A stretch of DNA of 64,000 bases, taken from NCBI RefSeq assembly GCF_018294505.1, contig NC_057795.1, positions 231,612,643-231,676,642 of the forward strand. The letters are read 5' to 3'. Each line of letters opens with the position of its first letter. Position 1 is the first letter of the stretch. The notes beneath the pieces are model-generated. The model had not been told where the DNA came from and did not search any database. It worked only from the letters and a program-made list of their open reading frames with translations. Made by a program: the position numbers and the translations under genes. Source of the stretch: Triticum aestivum (taxonomy: Eukaryota; Streptophyta; Magnoliopsida; Poales; Poaceae). Below, in pieces: positions 45,483 through 57,875 of the stretch.

Positions 45483-48400
45483 CCCCGTAATAAAAGAACT
45501 ACTCTACTTTTCACTGGCCATTGGATTAGTGTATATTTGTACTATTCGAATGGTGTTGCATTAGCATATGGACATATATAAGGTGTGCTCAGCTTTCCCA
45601 GATATGTGCTCAACAAAACTACTACCTGTTTTTTCTTAATACTAGATGTTTGGGTACTTTAAATTGAATTGCCAAAACATCTTATATTAAGGAACAGAGG
45701 GTGTAGAGTTCACTCAAATTATGCCGGTAAAGCTAGTCACACCTTTGTTAAAATTTATGTTCATTATGTTATCAGAGGAGGTATGCATGTTTGTCTCTAA
45801 TTCCTATCAATTACATACTAGACATCATGATGTAATGGTAAGTCATTGCTTTTTGTAGAGTATCATTGAATTGCCAAGGTGCTGATGGCATTTTATTTTA
45901 GTTGAACTGCACAAAATATGCTTAAAAGAAGAGGAAAGGTCAGGAATGGTTCAATATTTCAAAAACTACTATGTATGCCTTCCTGACATCAGCCTTTGTT
46001 GCCTTATTTATTCCTTCAAACAGGTAGTTAGAAACAATCTTGCTACCTTTTCCCATTAAGAAACTCGAATGCTTATATTTGTGAGTCTATGCTTCAACTA
46101 GTGCCACTTTTATAGTAATCACACTTTCAATATCTGTGCAAATAGGGATGCTCGATTTTAGTGGAACTGCATAAAAAGTCCAAATCGTTCAACATTATGA
46201 ACATGTTTTCTTCCAAACCGGTATATCCAATTGGTGGCACTATGAGTGGTTCATTACGAAGGTACATGGTTTGCTACTATCTTGCTACTCTTTTTGTACT
46301 GTCATTAGATAGTAATATTAGTGGTTTGCATGTGAATTTATTGGCAAGGTGGACCTACATTGGAGGTGCAGGACATGATTAACTGATAGGATGCTCAATT
46401 TTGGTTGTATCGATTTCACCTCTCCCATCACTAAAAACATGGATATCCTTGGTCTGATGAAGAATAGGCGCTATATTTCTGCTCTGTACTAGCAAATCAA
46501 TTCAGTAAGAAATTGTCCAGGCAAAACATGACAGTATCAAATTGTCCAGTGCAAAACATGACAGATGGTAAGGGGAAAAGACTAGAAGAGGCGTGTTTAA
46601 ACCAAAAATACAAGATGGGGTATATGTTTACTAGCTGATTGATATTTGTGCAGACAGATGTCGGCCCATTGCTATTTGGCAAACAAACAAAGTGACCTCA
46701 ATTTTGGTGGAACTGCACAAGAGAATAGTGTAGTCACTTCATGCAGTGCCATTTGAAAATAGACACAGAATGATTGGATAGTCACTTCATGGACTGCACA
46801 AAAGTAGTATAGTACTATTTATTGGCCAACACTAGGTGCTTCATTTCTTTGGTCTGATTATACAATGGGCATCATTTTGCCTAAATTAAAGTTCGTATTC
46901 CAAAAATAGTCTCGCCGTGTGATCGAGAGAAGACCAAATCATATTGTAGTGGATGTTCCTCCATCATGTGTGGTTCATTCTCATGGTTCCAGCTGTTGAT
47001 GAAGCCACTTACATTTGCAAGAGGAAATGTGGACTTCACAAACAAATTTGTCTTTCACTCTGTACTGAATGTTGGCCGAGAGAAGCATCCATGTTAGTAG
47101 CAAGAACAGATGTTTTTTCTAAATCTTTACTTTTGGAGCTACATATTTGTATACGATCTGTGAATCATTAAGATGCATTAACATGTTGATCTTATGTATG
47201 GGAATCGTACTAGTTGGTTGCGATTTTGGGCTACTAATGTGAACATATTACAATGCCAGGCCTGTTAGTCTCGTGTGAACATTTCGAACGGATCGACTCT
47301 TACTACTGTGCACAGCATGAGCCTTATTTCTATGTGCTAAGTGTTTACAAGTTACTAGCAGTTCCTTATTTCTGTTTGCTCAGTGTTTACAAGTTACTGA
47401 TCGATCACTAGCTAGCCTACTAATACGCTCCTGGCAGTTTTAGTTGCGACGCAAGATCCGAAGGTGGCGGTTTTTTCAATAAAAATGCCAACCTCTGAAG
47501 AAGCGGACAAGCTCATCTGAAGAAAATGCCATGCGAATCTGAAGAAACTGCTAGCAAAAACGCTCGCAAATGCCTTATCTCCCAGCGAACGTTCATCAGC
47601 TAGCTTTGCACGTACACTATCCGACCGACTCGATCCTACATGAATAACCAGCGGATCACGCACGCACCTCGTCTAGATGAATTGAGTGCACTCGTTTGAC
47701 CGTCATGCCGACGTGCGATCCAGCACGGACAGGACGCACCACCGATGGGACAGGATGGGACGGAATAGTCATAATTTTAGTTTTTCTAGTTTTCCATGGC
47801 AAGCTGGCACGCTAAGCCATGCCTGCTTATGCATGGAATTCCGATGACCGTGATGACCGTCGCGTTTCCCGCGACACGCTAGTTCACCTACCTTCCGCCT
47901 ATAATTACTGGTTCCCGGTGTTCTCCGGTGGCACCATCACCCAACTCGCCCTATCCTCACAAGCCACACCGGCCTGGCATCACTCACCACTTGCCCTCGC
48001 TCTCACCACGTCCGTCATGCCCCCACCCGTCCGCAATAGTCGATGCCAGAGGCGGTCACCACCGGAACTAGTGTTCGGTTTTCCACCGGAAGGCATACGG
48101 AGGGAGGAGGCATTCTATCAGTCTTTAGATGGCAATGCAGAGTATGAGGACTTGTTGGAGCGTGACTGCCTGGCGGAGGAGAAGTATATCACCAATTTGC
48201 ACTGCAAGCGGGGCATGGCGCAGCAGCACACAAACGCTCTGAGTCACGAGAAGAGTGCCCGCAACTGGGCCGACTACATGGAGGTCGGTGCCAGGCAAAT
48301 AGCCCTGGAGGCTGTCTGGCACGCACGCGTTCACGACACCAAATTTTACTACCAGCTCGTCAAGTGGGTTTCCCGGTTAGAAGTCGAAGCTTCAGTGGAC

Positions 48401-49312
48401 CACGGCGGCATGGAAAGGGCCAACGCATGCGAGCAATGCACCCTATCGCACCTTTGGCATGTCCAAGGCGAGGAGGACGACATCGGTGCTGGCGTTTAGC
48501 GTGTACCGCATACATCGTCTAGTTAGCTAAGAGTAAGTTAGTACTTGTACACTACTAGAGTATTAGTGGTAGTAGATAGTTAACTTGGCTATGATGGTTG
48601 ATAACGTGGAAGTTCAGTACTCTATATCTGGATCAGGCCTGTTACTTTGCTCTAAATGTTGAACTTTCCGTTTGAACGTATGGAATGGGATGTTGCTTTT
48701 TTTAAATGGGTTGTATTTGTCTACCATGGGTTTAGAGGCTGAATTGTGGGCCTACTAGGTTGATGCATACACAATCAGGAGATGATTGTACATGGAGATG
48801 ATGACAACAGGGACCCACCAGGATCATGGCAGTACGCAAGCAAGTGCCTCCTTATTTCAAGCCCAAAAAATGGTTCCTCCTAATGGATTTCTGACATCTC
48901 GGTCCCATGCCATTGTTAATGTAGTCAATAAATGAGAGAATTGCACAACGAGCAGCTGACACCAGGGACCAGCAGCTCGCCCAGTTCTTTTTGTTTTTGA
49001 GACGGAAGCGGGGTGTCAACTGGGCCGTGCCCGCCACTCTAGCCTATCTAGCCAGCCTTTTATTTTATGTTTACCACAAGACCAGCCCGGTAGGTTTTTC
49101 TTTCTGAAAATGGCTAGCCCAGTTTTTTTGTTCTTTTGCATAATACCCAACCTAGGCCTACTTGCTTTTTTCAGCCCTGCTGGGCTGCAAATCTTTCAAA
49201 ACGAGGAGAGTTTCATTCGGCCTGCCCAGAAAATGGACTATCACTAATGAGAAATGGGTTGTACATTTTTAAAACACATCAAACCGGTAAGTAGTTTCAT
49301 ATTTCTTTTTTT
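45483..49312. repeat. Middle left arm segment of the inverted-arm element
   Basis: Contains subterminal boxes ATTTTAGTTGAACTGCACAA (45895-45914), ATTTTAGTGGAACTGCATAA (46155-46174) and ATTTTGGTGGAACTGCACAA (46701-46720), plus weaker copies near 46394 and 46792. A second word, TCTGTGCAAATAGGGATGCTC, lies at 46130-46150. A 36-bp direct repeat is at 47322-47357 and 47364-47399. The part 48780-49312 is mirrored at 56550-57136. Confidence 0.6.
47819..48499 (+). CDS. Unrecognised 226-codon frame in the left arm
   Basis: Starts at ATG 47819 (CCATGCC context) and ends at TAG 48497. Composition is GC-richer than the flanks. A second ATG (48017) begins a Pro/Arg stretch. From about residue 75 the protein is charged and probably helical: FPPEGIRREEAFYQSLDG, EYEDLLERDCLAEEKYI, KSARNWADYMEVGARQIALE, WHARVHDTKFYYQLVKWVSR. 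There is no signal peptide, membrane segment or catalytic motif I know. No transposase signature is visible. It may be a captured host-gene exon or an element-specific protein. The matching place in the right arm (57137 onward) has different gene-like DNA. Confidence 0.4.
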   Translation: MPAYAWNSDDRDDRRVSRDTLVHLPSAYNYWFPVFSGGTITQLALSSQATPAWHHSPLALALTTSVMPPPVRNSRCQRRSPPELVFGFPPEGIRREEAFYQSLDGNAEYEDLLERDCLAEEKYITNLHCKRGMAQQHTNALSHEKSARNWADYMEVGARQIALEAVWHARVHDTKFYYQLVKWVSRLEVEASVDHGGMERANACEQCTLSHLWHVQGEEDDIGAGV

Positions 49313-52300
49313 TACTAGGACACATGCCCGTGCGTTGCAACAGGGCAGAAAATTGTCAGACTTAAATTTAGTAAGCATTGTATAGAACTTCATCCATCAG
49401 AACTTCATGACCAATAAGAAGGAAACCACTCAGGTTGTTTGTTGCTCGCACTTCACAAACACGTTATATGTCATAGCAATAAATGTGTATTAACTGATTT
49501 GTGCGCCATAAATCAGTCATACATAATCATAGTCCCTATGAAAATTACTACAATGAAAAAACCCTATATATCTGCATCATTATTCTATCTATGCAAAAAT
49601 ATACAGTATACAACAACGATCATCGTGTACAATATGGCCATACAACACTCTGCACCTCTTTCTTCTACTATCTTCTATTTATCTCGGTCAACTATACAAA
49701 AAAATACATACAGCAAAATCTGTAAGAAAGATCAATTTTATCTACAGAACAATGTGTACGCAAGGTCATATTCATCTATCTTCTATTCATGCAAGTATGT
49801 AGTTTTGCACATACTTTTCTTCACACAATAGCAGAAGGTCACATTATATTCGTACACCAATGGCAACAAAGAGATGTCTCCTCTTTACTGTTTGATTTTT
49901 CATCAGCTTCCACAGCCTGTTTAGCACCTTCGGCATAGTGTACTCTCAAAATTATTTGGAGAGAACTACAACTTCATCGGAGAGCAAAATAATAGATTTA
50001 CGAACAGGGGTATAATTTTTATTGAGCAACAAAAAGCAAATTTATCCTGAAACAAAATAAAATGCCAATAAATTTACTTGTTGGCAGGTTTGCAGTGGTA
50101 CGATCCCATAGAATAAATAATGTTTAAGTAAGGTCCTTGCTGGCAGGTTTGATCCACAAAATATCTGACATTAGACCCTCACTTGTGAGAAATTAAGAAG
50201 TTTGTCACTGCCACAAAGAAATTAAGTTGTCAACATCAAAGAGTTTCCTTTTCACTTTTCTAACCAACCATCCAAACAGATCAACAGTAAATCTATAAAT
50301 TTGATTGAACTAACCAATCACTGATAGGTCAAGTAGTTGAAACAATAATCTCTTTATGTCATAGATATCCAACATATATACGGTTCTATCCTTGATGCCT
50401 AATGTCATGAACCATGATAGATGTCTGATTTGACGGTGCCACGGATTGTAAAGAAAATCTTGCTACAATGAATATTGTAATCTTACACCATGTAGAATTA
50501 CTTTTATGCAAACCTTCCTCTCATAACTTGCTAATTTGAAATGACTAATTTCATCTTTATATTGGTTTGGTGGAATTTTGAAGCTTGGAGCTAATTTCTA
50601 ACATCTTGAAATTGTCTCAACTGACATGCTGCACACCAGTAAACATATAGCCAAGCCTGTTAGGTGAAAAAGCAACATATATTTACTAAGTCAGTTTAAC
50701 AAAAACTGCAAGAAATGTCAATCATGCTAAACAGCGGCCTGCTTTGCCACGATTAGATACTGAGCTCTGGTCTCTAGAAAAAAACCAGTTGCCCCAAACA
50801 TATGCCATACAGGCAATCTTATTAAGTGATATTCCACATAACTAATAAGGGAAATTATATTAACAAGCTAAGCCAACATGCCCTAACTAAGTTTAAGTAT
50901 GAGACAAAATTAATGTTGTTGTCAAGGGCCTATATTTGGTGGTTGATTGGATGGAAATTCATGATTTTATTTCTTCCTAGGCAGTGGGTTTTTTACTGCA
51001 CAAAATGCATCCCATATGAAAAAAAATCCCGACTCCAGATGGAGCTCCAATTGACAGCGACTTACAGCCAAAATCATCTACCAAATAGAGGAATAATCAT
51101 AATAAGCACAAAAGCATCCCATATGAAAATGAATCCCAAATCCAAATGGAGCTCCAATTGACAGGACTTGCAGCCAAAATCATCAACCAGATAAAGGAAT
51201 AATCATATAATCAAGCACATGTTAAGTATAGTGTTTTGACAGCAAGCCCGTACACAAAGAATTAAGAAGCGCATGATTCATTAACAAAGTAGCAACAACT
51301 TGATTTATTAACCATAAATAGGAATATACAGGTTTTGATTCGATAGGGTGCAATTAACAAAATAGCATTTTGCAGCACACTTTTAGAACTACAACGAAAG
51401 CTATTCAGCGACATCTCAGCTGCAATTCTCTAAGGATATTTCCCTTTTCTGGATGTAGGAAACCAAATGCACATGCTATTAGCTTTACTATGTCTCATTT
51501 ACTCTGCTGGATTTTGGTTCTGGTGATGTACGAACTATTCGCAGACAAGTATATAAGAAGTAAGCTTGGCTTTAGCAAAGATTATTAAAAACTTTTAAAA
51601 AACACAAAATAATGTGTCATAGTAAATGGTAATGGAACTTTTCAGACACACCTGTCAAACTGAAAACAACATTACTGGTATTACATATTCTAGAAATATA
51701 AACAAAAGTTATATGATGATACTCATATCTATCAGTCAAACATTGGGCTATTGTGTAGTATCATGGTTCAGTTTAGCCACTTTAGATCACAGGAAAACAA
51801 ACTGACTGAATTTTGGCTACTACACAGTGGCATGGTTCAGTTTACACTAAATTTGGGCTACTGTGCAGTAGCATGGTTCAGTCAGATGCTTGGCCAAAAC
51901 AACTCCAAATCAATATTACTCGAGCAGTTTGAACCACATACCTTGTCTATAATTCCGGCAAAGTTCGTAGTATGGAGAAATACATTCGTGGGTTGTAAAA
52001 ATACTTACATAATTTGCCTGCTTTCCATACTACCTAGATAATTAGATTTGCTTGAAGGAAGAGTCTGTAAGAAAGGAACATGTAGAAATTAGAAAACCAA
52101 CATAAAGCAAACTAACATTGTTCTAACCTTGAAAATTTAGGTGCATTAGTAAGAAAACTAAAATTTCTTAACCAGTTTCTTGCACAAGTAGTAGGCTTTC
52201 CTATGTTTGAATCACTCCAAGAAACCAATCGGTAAATTGCGACAGCTGCTCTATTCTGCTGATTGGGCATCGACATAGGGATGGATTGCATCACAAATTC

Positions 52301-53070
52301 GACAGCCAACAACGACCGAAGCACTTCTCTGAAGAAAAAAAAATCCACGATGTGATCTCTACTCTCTGATAGCCAGTGGAGAAAGTAGATTGAGAGTGCC
52401 ATCACCAGCACAGATGTGGGGTTCATCACCGGCACTGGAGGAGCTCTGTCCAGGCTACAGAGGTGATGAGTGGGGTTCATCTCCATCGCGCACATCCAGG
52501 GGTCCACCGGCGGGCGGCATGCCCTATCAAGCTGGCCCCGGTGCTCCGTCAAGGCTATTAGTGCAATAGGAGGTCGCTGCGCACACCTGCTCACTTGCTT
52601 CATGCCCCTGTATCGCTTCTCGGCGTAGCATACTCGCTGCCTACTCATTGTTGCTGTTCTCACCCTGCACACACACACATACACACACCATCCACCAATT
52701 AACATATATGCACACACACAAAAACAAGAAGCCACACGATGTATACTCTACACACCCAGGACAACATCTTCCACTCTAAATTGGCTACATAGCAAAAAAA
52801 TTGTGGGATCCAGGGGAGCAGCGAGCAGGGGAGACATACCTTGTGGCAAGTACGAAGCACAGCGGTAGGGGACGGATGGGGGCGCGGCGACGGGTGAAAC
52901 CCTCGGGTTCTCGTACGGGGCAGCAATTTCATTAACGGGCGAGTCAGGCTCCGTACGGACTGTTTTTTTCACTTAATGTGGACTGTGGGTTGATTTGTAT
53001 AAAGTTCAAGGTCTTTTTTGCAAAAGTACAAATGACGAACGACCAGAAGCAATATCTGGTTTATTAGTAG
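49313..53070. mobile_element. Unclassified 3.76-kb insert with GCCCGTGCGTTGCA end
   Basis: Interrupts the left arm: right-arm DNA matches 49180-49312 and then 53071-53215 with nothing between (join near 56547). Starts TACTAGGACACATGCCCGTG and ends GGTTTATTAGTAGG. AT-rich, no long coding frame, with a (CA)n run near 52666-52690. On the minus strand 52950-52850 looks like a first exon (GC-rich, ending CACAAG|GTATGT) followed by intron-like DNA. The start is shared with the foldback repeat at 13030. Class and exact duplication are uncertain. Confidence 0.6.
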
Positions 53071-53666
53071 GTAAAGATTTTGAGAGTTTAAATTCCATTG
53101 ATTTTTATGGGTGGACAATTATTTGGATTTTATATTGATATAAATTTATTTTTCAAATTAGTTTGAATGTGACTCGAAATTTCGGGATTAAAAACAGTTC
53201 GGACCGCACCAAAATATGCAAATTTCGTAGAATTTTTTAACCGTGGCCACAATATAGGATGTAATGCTAACAAAAATAGTGTGGGCTCCAAAAAATCCTT
53301 AAGAATTAGCAAACGGGCTGTAAATTATTAGAAATAATGGCACATGGGTTGTATGATGTTTTCCACAGATTTGAGGCTGACTTTGCGCCTACTAAGCACT
53401 CAAAAAAAACTTGTGCGCCTACTATAGGTTGACGCGTACGCTTTCCTAAAAAAAGGGTTGGCACGCACGCAAGGCCGTGTCAACTTAGTCAACACACGTG
53501 GGCAGTGACTATTGGATGTCCATCCAACGGCCACCGTGCTTCTTCAATCTCTGCTCTTCCTGCTCCAGCCGCTCAAACCAGCACCGGCGGGACTGCCTGC
53601 TCCCTTCTCCCGTGGTCGGCTGTGCTGCCGTGCAGGCCGCACCACCCCACCCTACTCCATCGCTAG
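53071..53666. repeat. Inner left arm segment of the inverted-arm element
   Basis: CGAAATTTCGGGAT (53173-53186) pairs with ATCCCGAAATTTC near 56432. GGATGTCCATCCAACGGCCA (53514-53533) pairs with two right-arm copies near 55915 and 56111. The stretch up to CGCTAG (53661-53666) pairs with DNA near 55773. The CACTA element begins there. Confidence 0.65.
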
Positions 53667-54017
53667 CACTACAAAAAAAGACACATCCGTGACATTTTCG
53701 GCCGAACCAAATTTTTCTCTGTCATGCTTATGACACTTCAATGACAATAATTGTGACAGAACCCGGTATCATCATAGATGTGGTGGGCTCCTACTTCTAT
53801 GACAAAAATCATGACATAAAATGGTCTTTTCGTCTTGGGCGGGCCGGAGACGCAGCTGCATGACATTCTTTGGGCCGTGCATGACGAAAAAAACCATGGT
53901 AGAAGCGAGGGCGAGGAAAATATCAGGGAGTTCCCGGTTACGGTGGGTGGTCCGGGGCCGAGCGATGCACGTTTCTCTCATACATGTACGCGCATGGGTG
54001 TGAGGCGTTGGGCTTTA

Positions 54018-54199
54018 ACTGAACCTGAGCGAGGCGTCACCTAACTGAACCCGAGCGATGCATCACCTAACTGAACCCCAGCGATTGCACTGCAGGCTAT
54101 GCGTTACTGAACCCGAGCGATCGATCGATGGTTGTTAACTGAACCTGATCGAGCGATTCCTTCGCTACTGCTACTAACTGAAGCCGATCGATGCTGCCT
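54018..54199 (+). repeat. Repeat block a: AACTGAACCCGAGCGAT units
   Basis: Six copies of 25-38 bp beginning AACTGAACC, at 54018, 54044, 54070, 54104, 54138 and 54176. Spacers vary. Confidence 0.75.
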
Positions 54200-54600
54200 A
54201 TGGATGAATAGTGAGCCTTGTTGGGGGGGTTTGGATGAACAGTTCCCGGTGGGGGGTTGGATGAACAAGAGCCCGTGGTGTTGCCGCTGGATGAACAGGA
54301 CCCCGACCGATCGAGCCGGTTGGGGGGTGGATGAACAGGACCCCGTGGAGGGCTCGTTGAACAGTAGCCGGTGGAGGGCTGGATGAACAGTAGCCTGTGG
54401 AGGGGTGGTTGAACAGGACCCCGTGGAGAGGGCTTGTTGAACAGTAGTCGGTGGAGGAGCGCGTGGTGGAGGCTGGATGAACAGGAGCCCGTGGATGAAT
54501 AGTCGCAGGTGGAGGCTGGAGGAGGTCAATGGTGCATAAATAGTAGCCCGTGGAGGCTGGAGGAGGTCGACGGTGGAGATGAACAGTATCCCGTGGAGTC
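54200..54600 (+). repeat. Repeat block b: GGATGAACAGNANCCCGTGG units
   Basis: About twelve copies of a 26-34-bp unit around GATGAACAG and CCCGTGGAGG. Confidence 0.75.
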
Positions 54601-54865
54601 CCATTTTGCGGTACGCCACACCCCTCCCAATGAACAGGACCCTCGTTTCGACCGTAGCGCTCCAACACAAGTCCGTTTCATCCGTTTTGCGGTACGCCAC
54701 ACCCCTCCCGATCAATAAGACCCCGTCTCGACTGTAGGAGGTCCAATAGAAGTCCATTTCCTCCATTTTGCGGTACGCCGGACCCCTCCCGATGAACATG
54801 ATCCTGTTTCGACCGTGGCCGGTCGAACACAAGGCCATTTCCTCCGTTCTACGGTACGCCAGGCC
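54601..54865 (-). repeat. Repeat block c: exact 81-bp period, 3.3 copies
   Basis: Units start at 54601, 54682, 54763 and 54844, each beginning CCRTTYTRCGGTACGCC. Period 81 is a multiple of three, and the minus-strand frame stays open through all copies. It gives a 27-residue repeat around LFIGRGVAYRK, within a 244-codon frame (54838-54104). Whether it is translated is unknown. Confidence 0.8.
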
Positions 54866-54889
54866 TCGTTTTCATCGGTTGTTCTGTCG

Positions 54890-54972
54890 AAGCCGGTTGG
54901 CTCCCGACGAACACGACGATGCATTCCGTTCCGACCCAGCCGGTTGGCTCCCCATGAACACGACGATGACGC
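54890..54972 (+). repeat. Repeat block d: AGCCGGTTGGCTCCC units
   Basis: Two copies (54892 and 54938) of AGCCGGTTGGCTCCC followed by a GAACACGACGATG word. Confidence 0.75.
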
Positions 54973-55252
54973 AGTTTCTCCATTCTGACCCAGCCATGTA
55001 CACGAGCCCTGGCCGTACGTATGCGTGAGTAGGCGTTCGAGACCCCGCCCGTATGTACGTATGTGGTCGTATTTACTTTCTTGCACCCTGGACGCTGTAC
55101 ATACGTGTACATGCTACGTGCGCACCTATACTACGATACGTGCCCTTCCTTGCACGGCCACGGTTCATCGCTGCAGCCTGCAGACAGACCGATCGACCAG
55201 TATGTACGTACACGTTCGCGACCAGAATGACAACGCTATGTACGCTTCGACC

Positions 55253-55560
55253 AGGTGGGTCCCGACTGTCAGGCACTTCCTTGTGTGTGAAGATGTAGCT
55301 GGTGGGTCCTAGCAGTCAGGTGGCGAATCATTTTATTTTGCCCGTAATATGGATGCACTTCCTTGCATGCGAAGATGTAGCTGGTAAGTCCCAGCAGTCA
55401 TGGGGAAACGTTTTTTTGCGAAATACGGTGGCCCGTCCGGTGGGTCCCTGCTGTCAGGTGGAGGAATCATTATTTTCCACGTAATAAGGACGCACTTCCT
55501 TGCTACGGCCGTGGACCCAGCTGTCAGCCTCTCCATGTACAGTACTCTTCCGTTGGAAGT
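55253..55560 (+). repeat. Tandem modules of GGTGGGTCCC...CTGTCAGG
   Basis: Modules start near 55253, 55300, 55382 and 55440. Each holds GGTGGGTCCC, a TGTCAGG word, a GGAGGAATCATTATTTT-like stretch and CGTAATAAGGACGCACTTCC. Related modules occur in both arms (57000-57110; 48790-48870 inverted). Confidence 0.65.
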
Positions 55561-57322
55561 TGATCGATGACCACATTGACCACGCTGCGCTGAGAGCACC
55601 AAGGTGGTGGATGACGGCGAGGCCTAGGAAGGGGGCGACACGAAGCCAGGGAAGACGCGGTAGTGGATGCCCACACGGAGAGGAGTACGAGGGTTCACTA
55701 GTGAGGCTGCGGTGTGAAGCTGCCATCACCGCAGAATAATTGGGGGTGTGGGTGAGTGGAGGGATGGCCCGGCTAGCGGTGGGAGTAGTAGGGGGAGGTG
55801 AGGCCTCCGTGGCAGCACGGTCGGCCATGGGAGGCAGGAGCAGGCGGCATGATCGGCGCTGCTTTGGGCGGTTGGAGCAAGAAGACCAGAGGTTGAAGAA
55901 GCACGACGGCCATTAGATGGACATCGTACGGTCACTGCAGCTAGAATCGTTTATATTGACTAAGTTGACAAAGCTCTTGGTACGCGTCAACTTGGTAGGC
56001 CCACATGTCAGCTTCCAAACGGTGTTCCCAGATGTCAAGGGGAGGAATCATTTTTTGCGAGGGTGAAGCTAGAATATCCGAGATTGAAGAAGAAGCACGA
56101 CATCCGTTGGATGGACATCCAACGGCCACTGCTGCTAGAACCGTGTGTTGACTATAAGTTAACAAAGCCTTGCATACGCGTCAACTTTTTTTTGAGTGGA
56201 CGCATCAACTTAGTAGGACCACAAGTGTGTGGCAGAGAACTTATAGCCCATTTGAGATTTGTAAGAATGTACAGCCCATTTTTGAATTCTAATGGAATTT
56301 ACTATAGCCATTTACAGTTTGTTAAAAGTACAGCCCATTTTCTGGCTAGGACAACGATTAATAATTTCAACCAACGGTTCAAAACAGAATTCAATAAAAA
56401 TTTCCACATTTTGATGGGATCCGAAATATCTTTATCCCGAAATTTCTAGTCAAATTAAATACAATTTCAATATAAACTTGTATTACGTAAAAATCCAACG
56501 AAACATTGTGCGCGCAACAATTAATGAAATTAAAATTTTCAAGATTCAAAAATAATTTTTTATAAAGTAATTACGTGTTTGGTGCATTTTTTGTAGTTAC
56601 TGCCCGGTTTTTATAATTGCATCCCATTTATTACTTTTTAAAGCCCATTTTCTTGTTAAGCCTAATGCATCCCTCCTAGGAAAGATTTGCAGCCCGGCGG
56701 GGCGGAGAATAACAAGTTGACCTTGCCTGGGTATTCCTCAAAAAAAGTATAGCTGGGCTAGCCATTTTCAGCTTGAAAAAATTAATATCTAGGCTGGATA
56801 TCTGGCCTGGGCTAGACGGGCCACAACCCGCCTAGTTAATACCCTGCTCTCCTCTGAAGAACAACGAAAACATCACTCAACAAAAACTCTGCAATGCTCA
56901 CACCTAAAAAACACAAATACTACTCGAGCTACTTGGTCCCAGCTGTCGGCCGCTCCTTGTGCAATTCTCTCGTTTATTGACTACATAGGTTGACAATGGT
57001 GTGGGACCGTGATGTCAGGAAACTAGGAGGAAGCAAAAAAAATACAGTTGTATATAATAAGGAGGCACTTGCGTACGTGCAACTATGACCCTGGTGGGTC
57101 CCCACTATCATCCTCTTCAAGTAAAATCATCTCCTCATTCCTCATGTTCGTTGACCATGTTGACAATGTGTGGATGGTGGCGCCACGGGGAGCACAACAA
57201 CTCGAAGGACAATGGAGAGGGCCTTGCGGGCCCTACGGATGGTCTGATACAGCGCCTACTGCTCATTCGGGAAGCCAGGATCATAGGGCCACATGTCCGC
57301 GACGACATTGGCATTCGCTCGT

Positions 57323-57694
57323 TCACCGGTGCTCGTTGAGGAGACGGAGGTTGCAGCATAGGTCCTCCTGTGCTGGTAGCTCTTCCGCCATTAGGGCGTC
57401 GAAGTGCGGCCGCACCTGCTCTATGGTGAACACGGCATGAACCGGCTTGGACAGTGGCGCCGGATCTTGGTCGGAAGCTACGTCCATCGTCTGATTGTCG
57501 TCGCTCAGCTCGGCGAGCTCGCTGGCGAGCCAGCATGTACGTCTGCTGGACCGACCCGCTGCCATGCACGAGTCTGACTGCCCTGGCCCACCCATACCGC
57601 CTCCCTCGCCCGCGCGCGCTTTCCGCCCGAAATGGTCAGCGCCGCCCGCCCCGCTTCCCGGTGCAGGCGGCTGCTCCACCTTCAAATGACACAA
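57323..57694 (-). CDS. Unrecognised 123-codon frame in the right arm
   Basis: Minus-strand frame with LSDDNQTMDVASDQDPAPL and HAVFTIEQVRPHFDALMAEE, the part that looks most protein-like. The first 50 residues are low-complexity from GC-rich DNA. It lies head to head with the gene-like remnant at 57876. No family recognised; weak evidence of coding. Confidence 0.25.
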   Translation of the reverse strand: MCHLKVEQPPAPGSGAGGADHFGRKARAGEGGGMGGPGQSDSCMAAGRSSRRTCWLASELAELSDDNQTMDVASDQDPAPLSKPVHAVFTIEQVRPHFDALMAEELPAQEDLCCNLRLLNEHR

Positions 57695-57875
57695 GTGTCG
57701 TCCGTCCGTCTGTCTGTCGCCCGCATTAATGATACACTGTTGTTGAGGCGGCTACTCCAGTGCCACACCTCCGTCCCTCCGTCGCCCACCATTGCTGTAT
57801 AAACTATTGCACCGGCCATAACCGCAGTCATCCACCACTGTTCCCTTTCTCCTGTCCACACCACTACTGCCCACC

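Larger units (their letters stand above)
53667..55250 (+). mobile_element. CACTA-type DNA transposon, left end; right end not found
   Basis: Starts CACTACAAAAAAAGACAC, the CACTA terminal signature, preceded by TAG (possible 3-bp duplication). Subterminal TGACA/TGTCA words follow (53690, 53719, 53731, 53742, 53753, 53800, 53812, 53860), the expected transposase-binding region. Then come four tandem-repeat blocks (54018-54970). No transposase frame is visible, so it is a non-autonomous or truncated member. I find no TTGTAGTG right end; the limit near 55250 is where tandem modules of another type begin. Confidence 0.7.

Noticed and set aside
52112..52735. 207-codon minus-strand frame
   Set aside because: Sits in the 3.76-kb insert over a CA microsatellite and intron-like DNA; no recognisable domain.
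54104..54838. 244-codon minus-strand frame as a real gene
   Set aside because: Built wholly from tandem repeats of the CACTA subterminal region; kept only as an observation on the 81-bp period.
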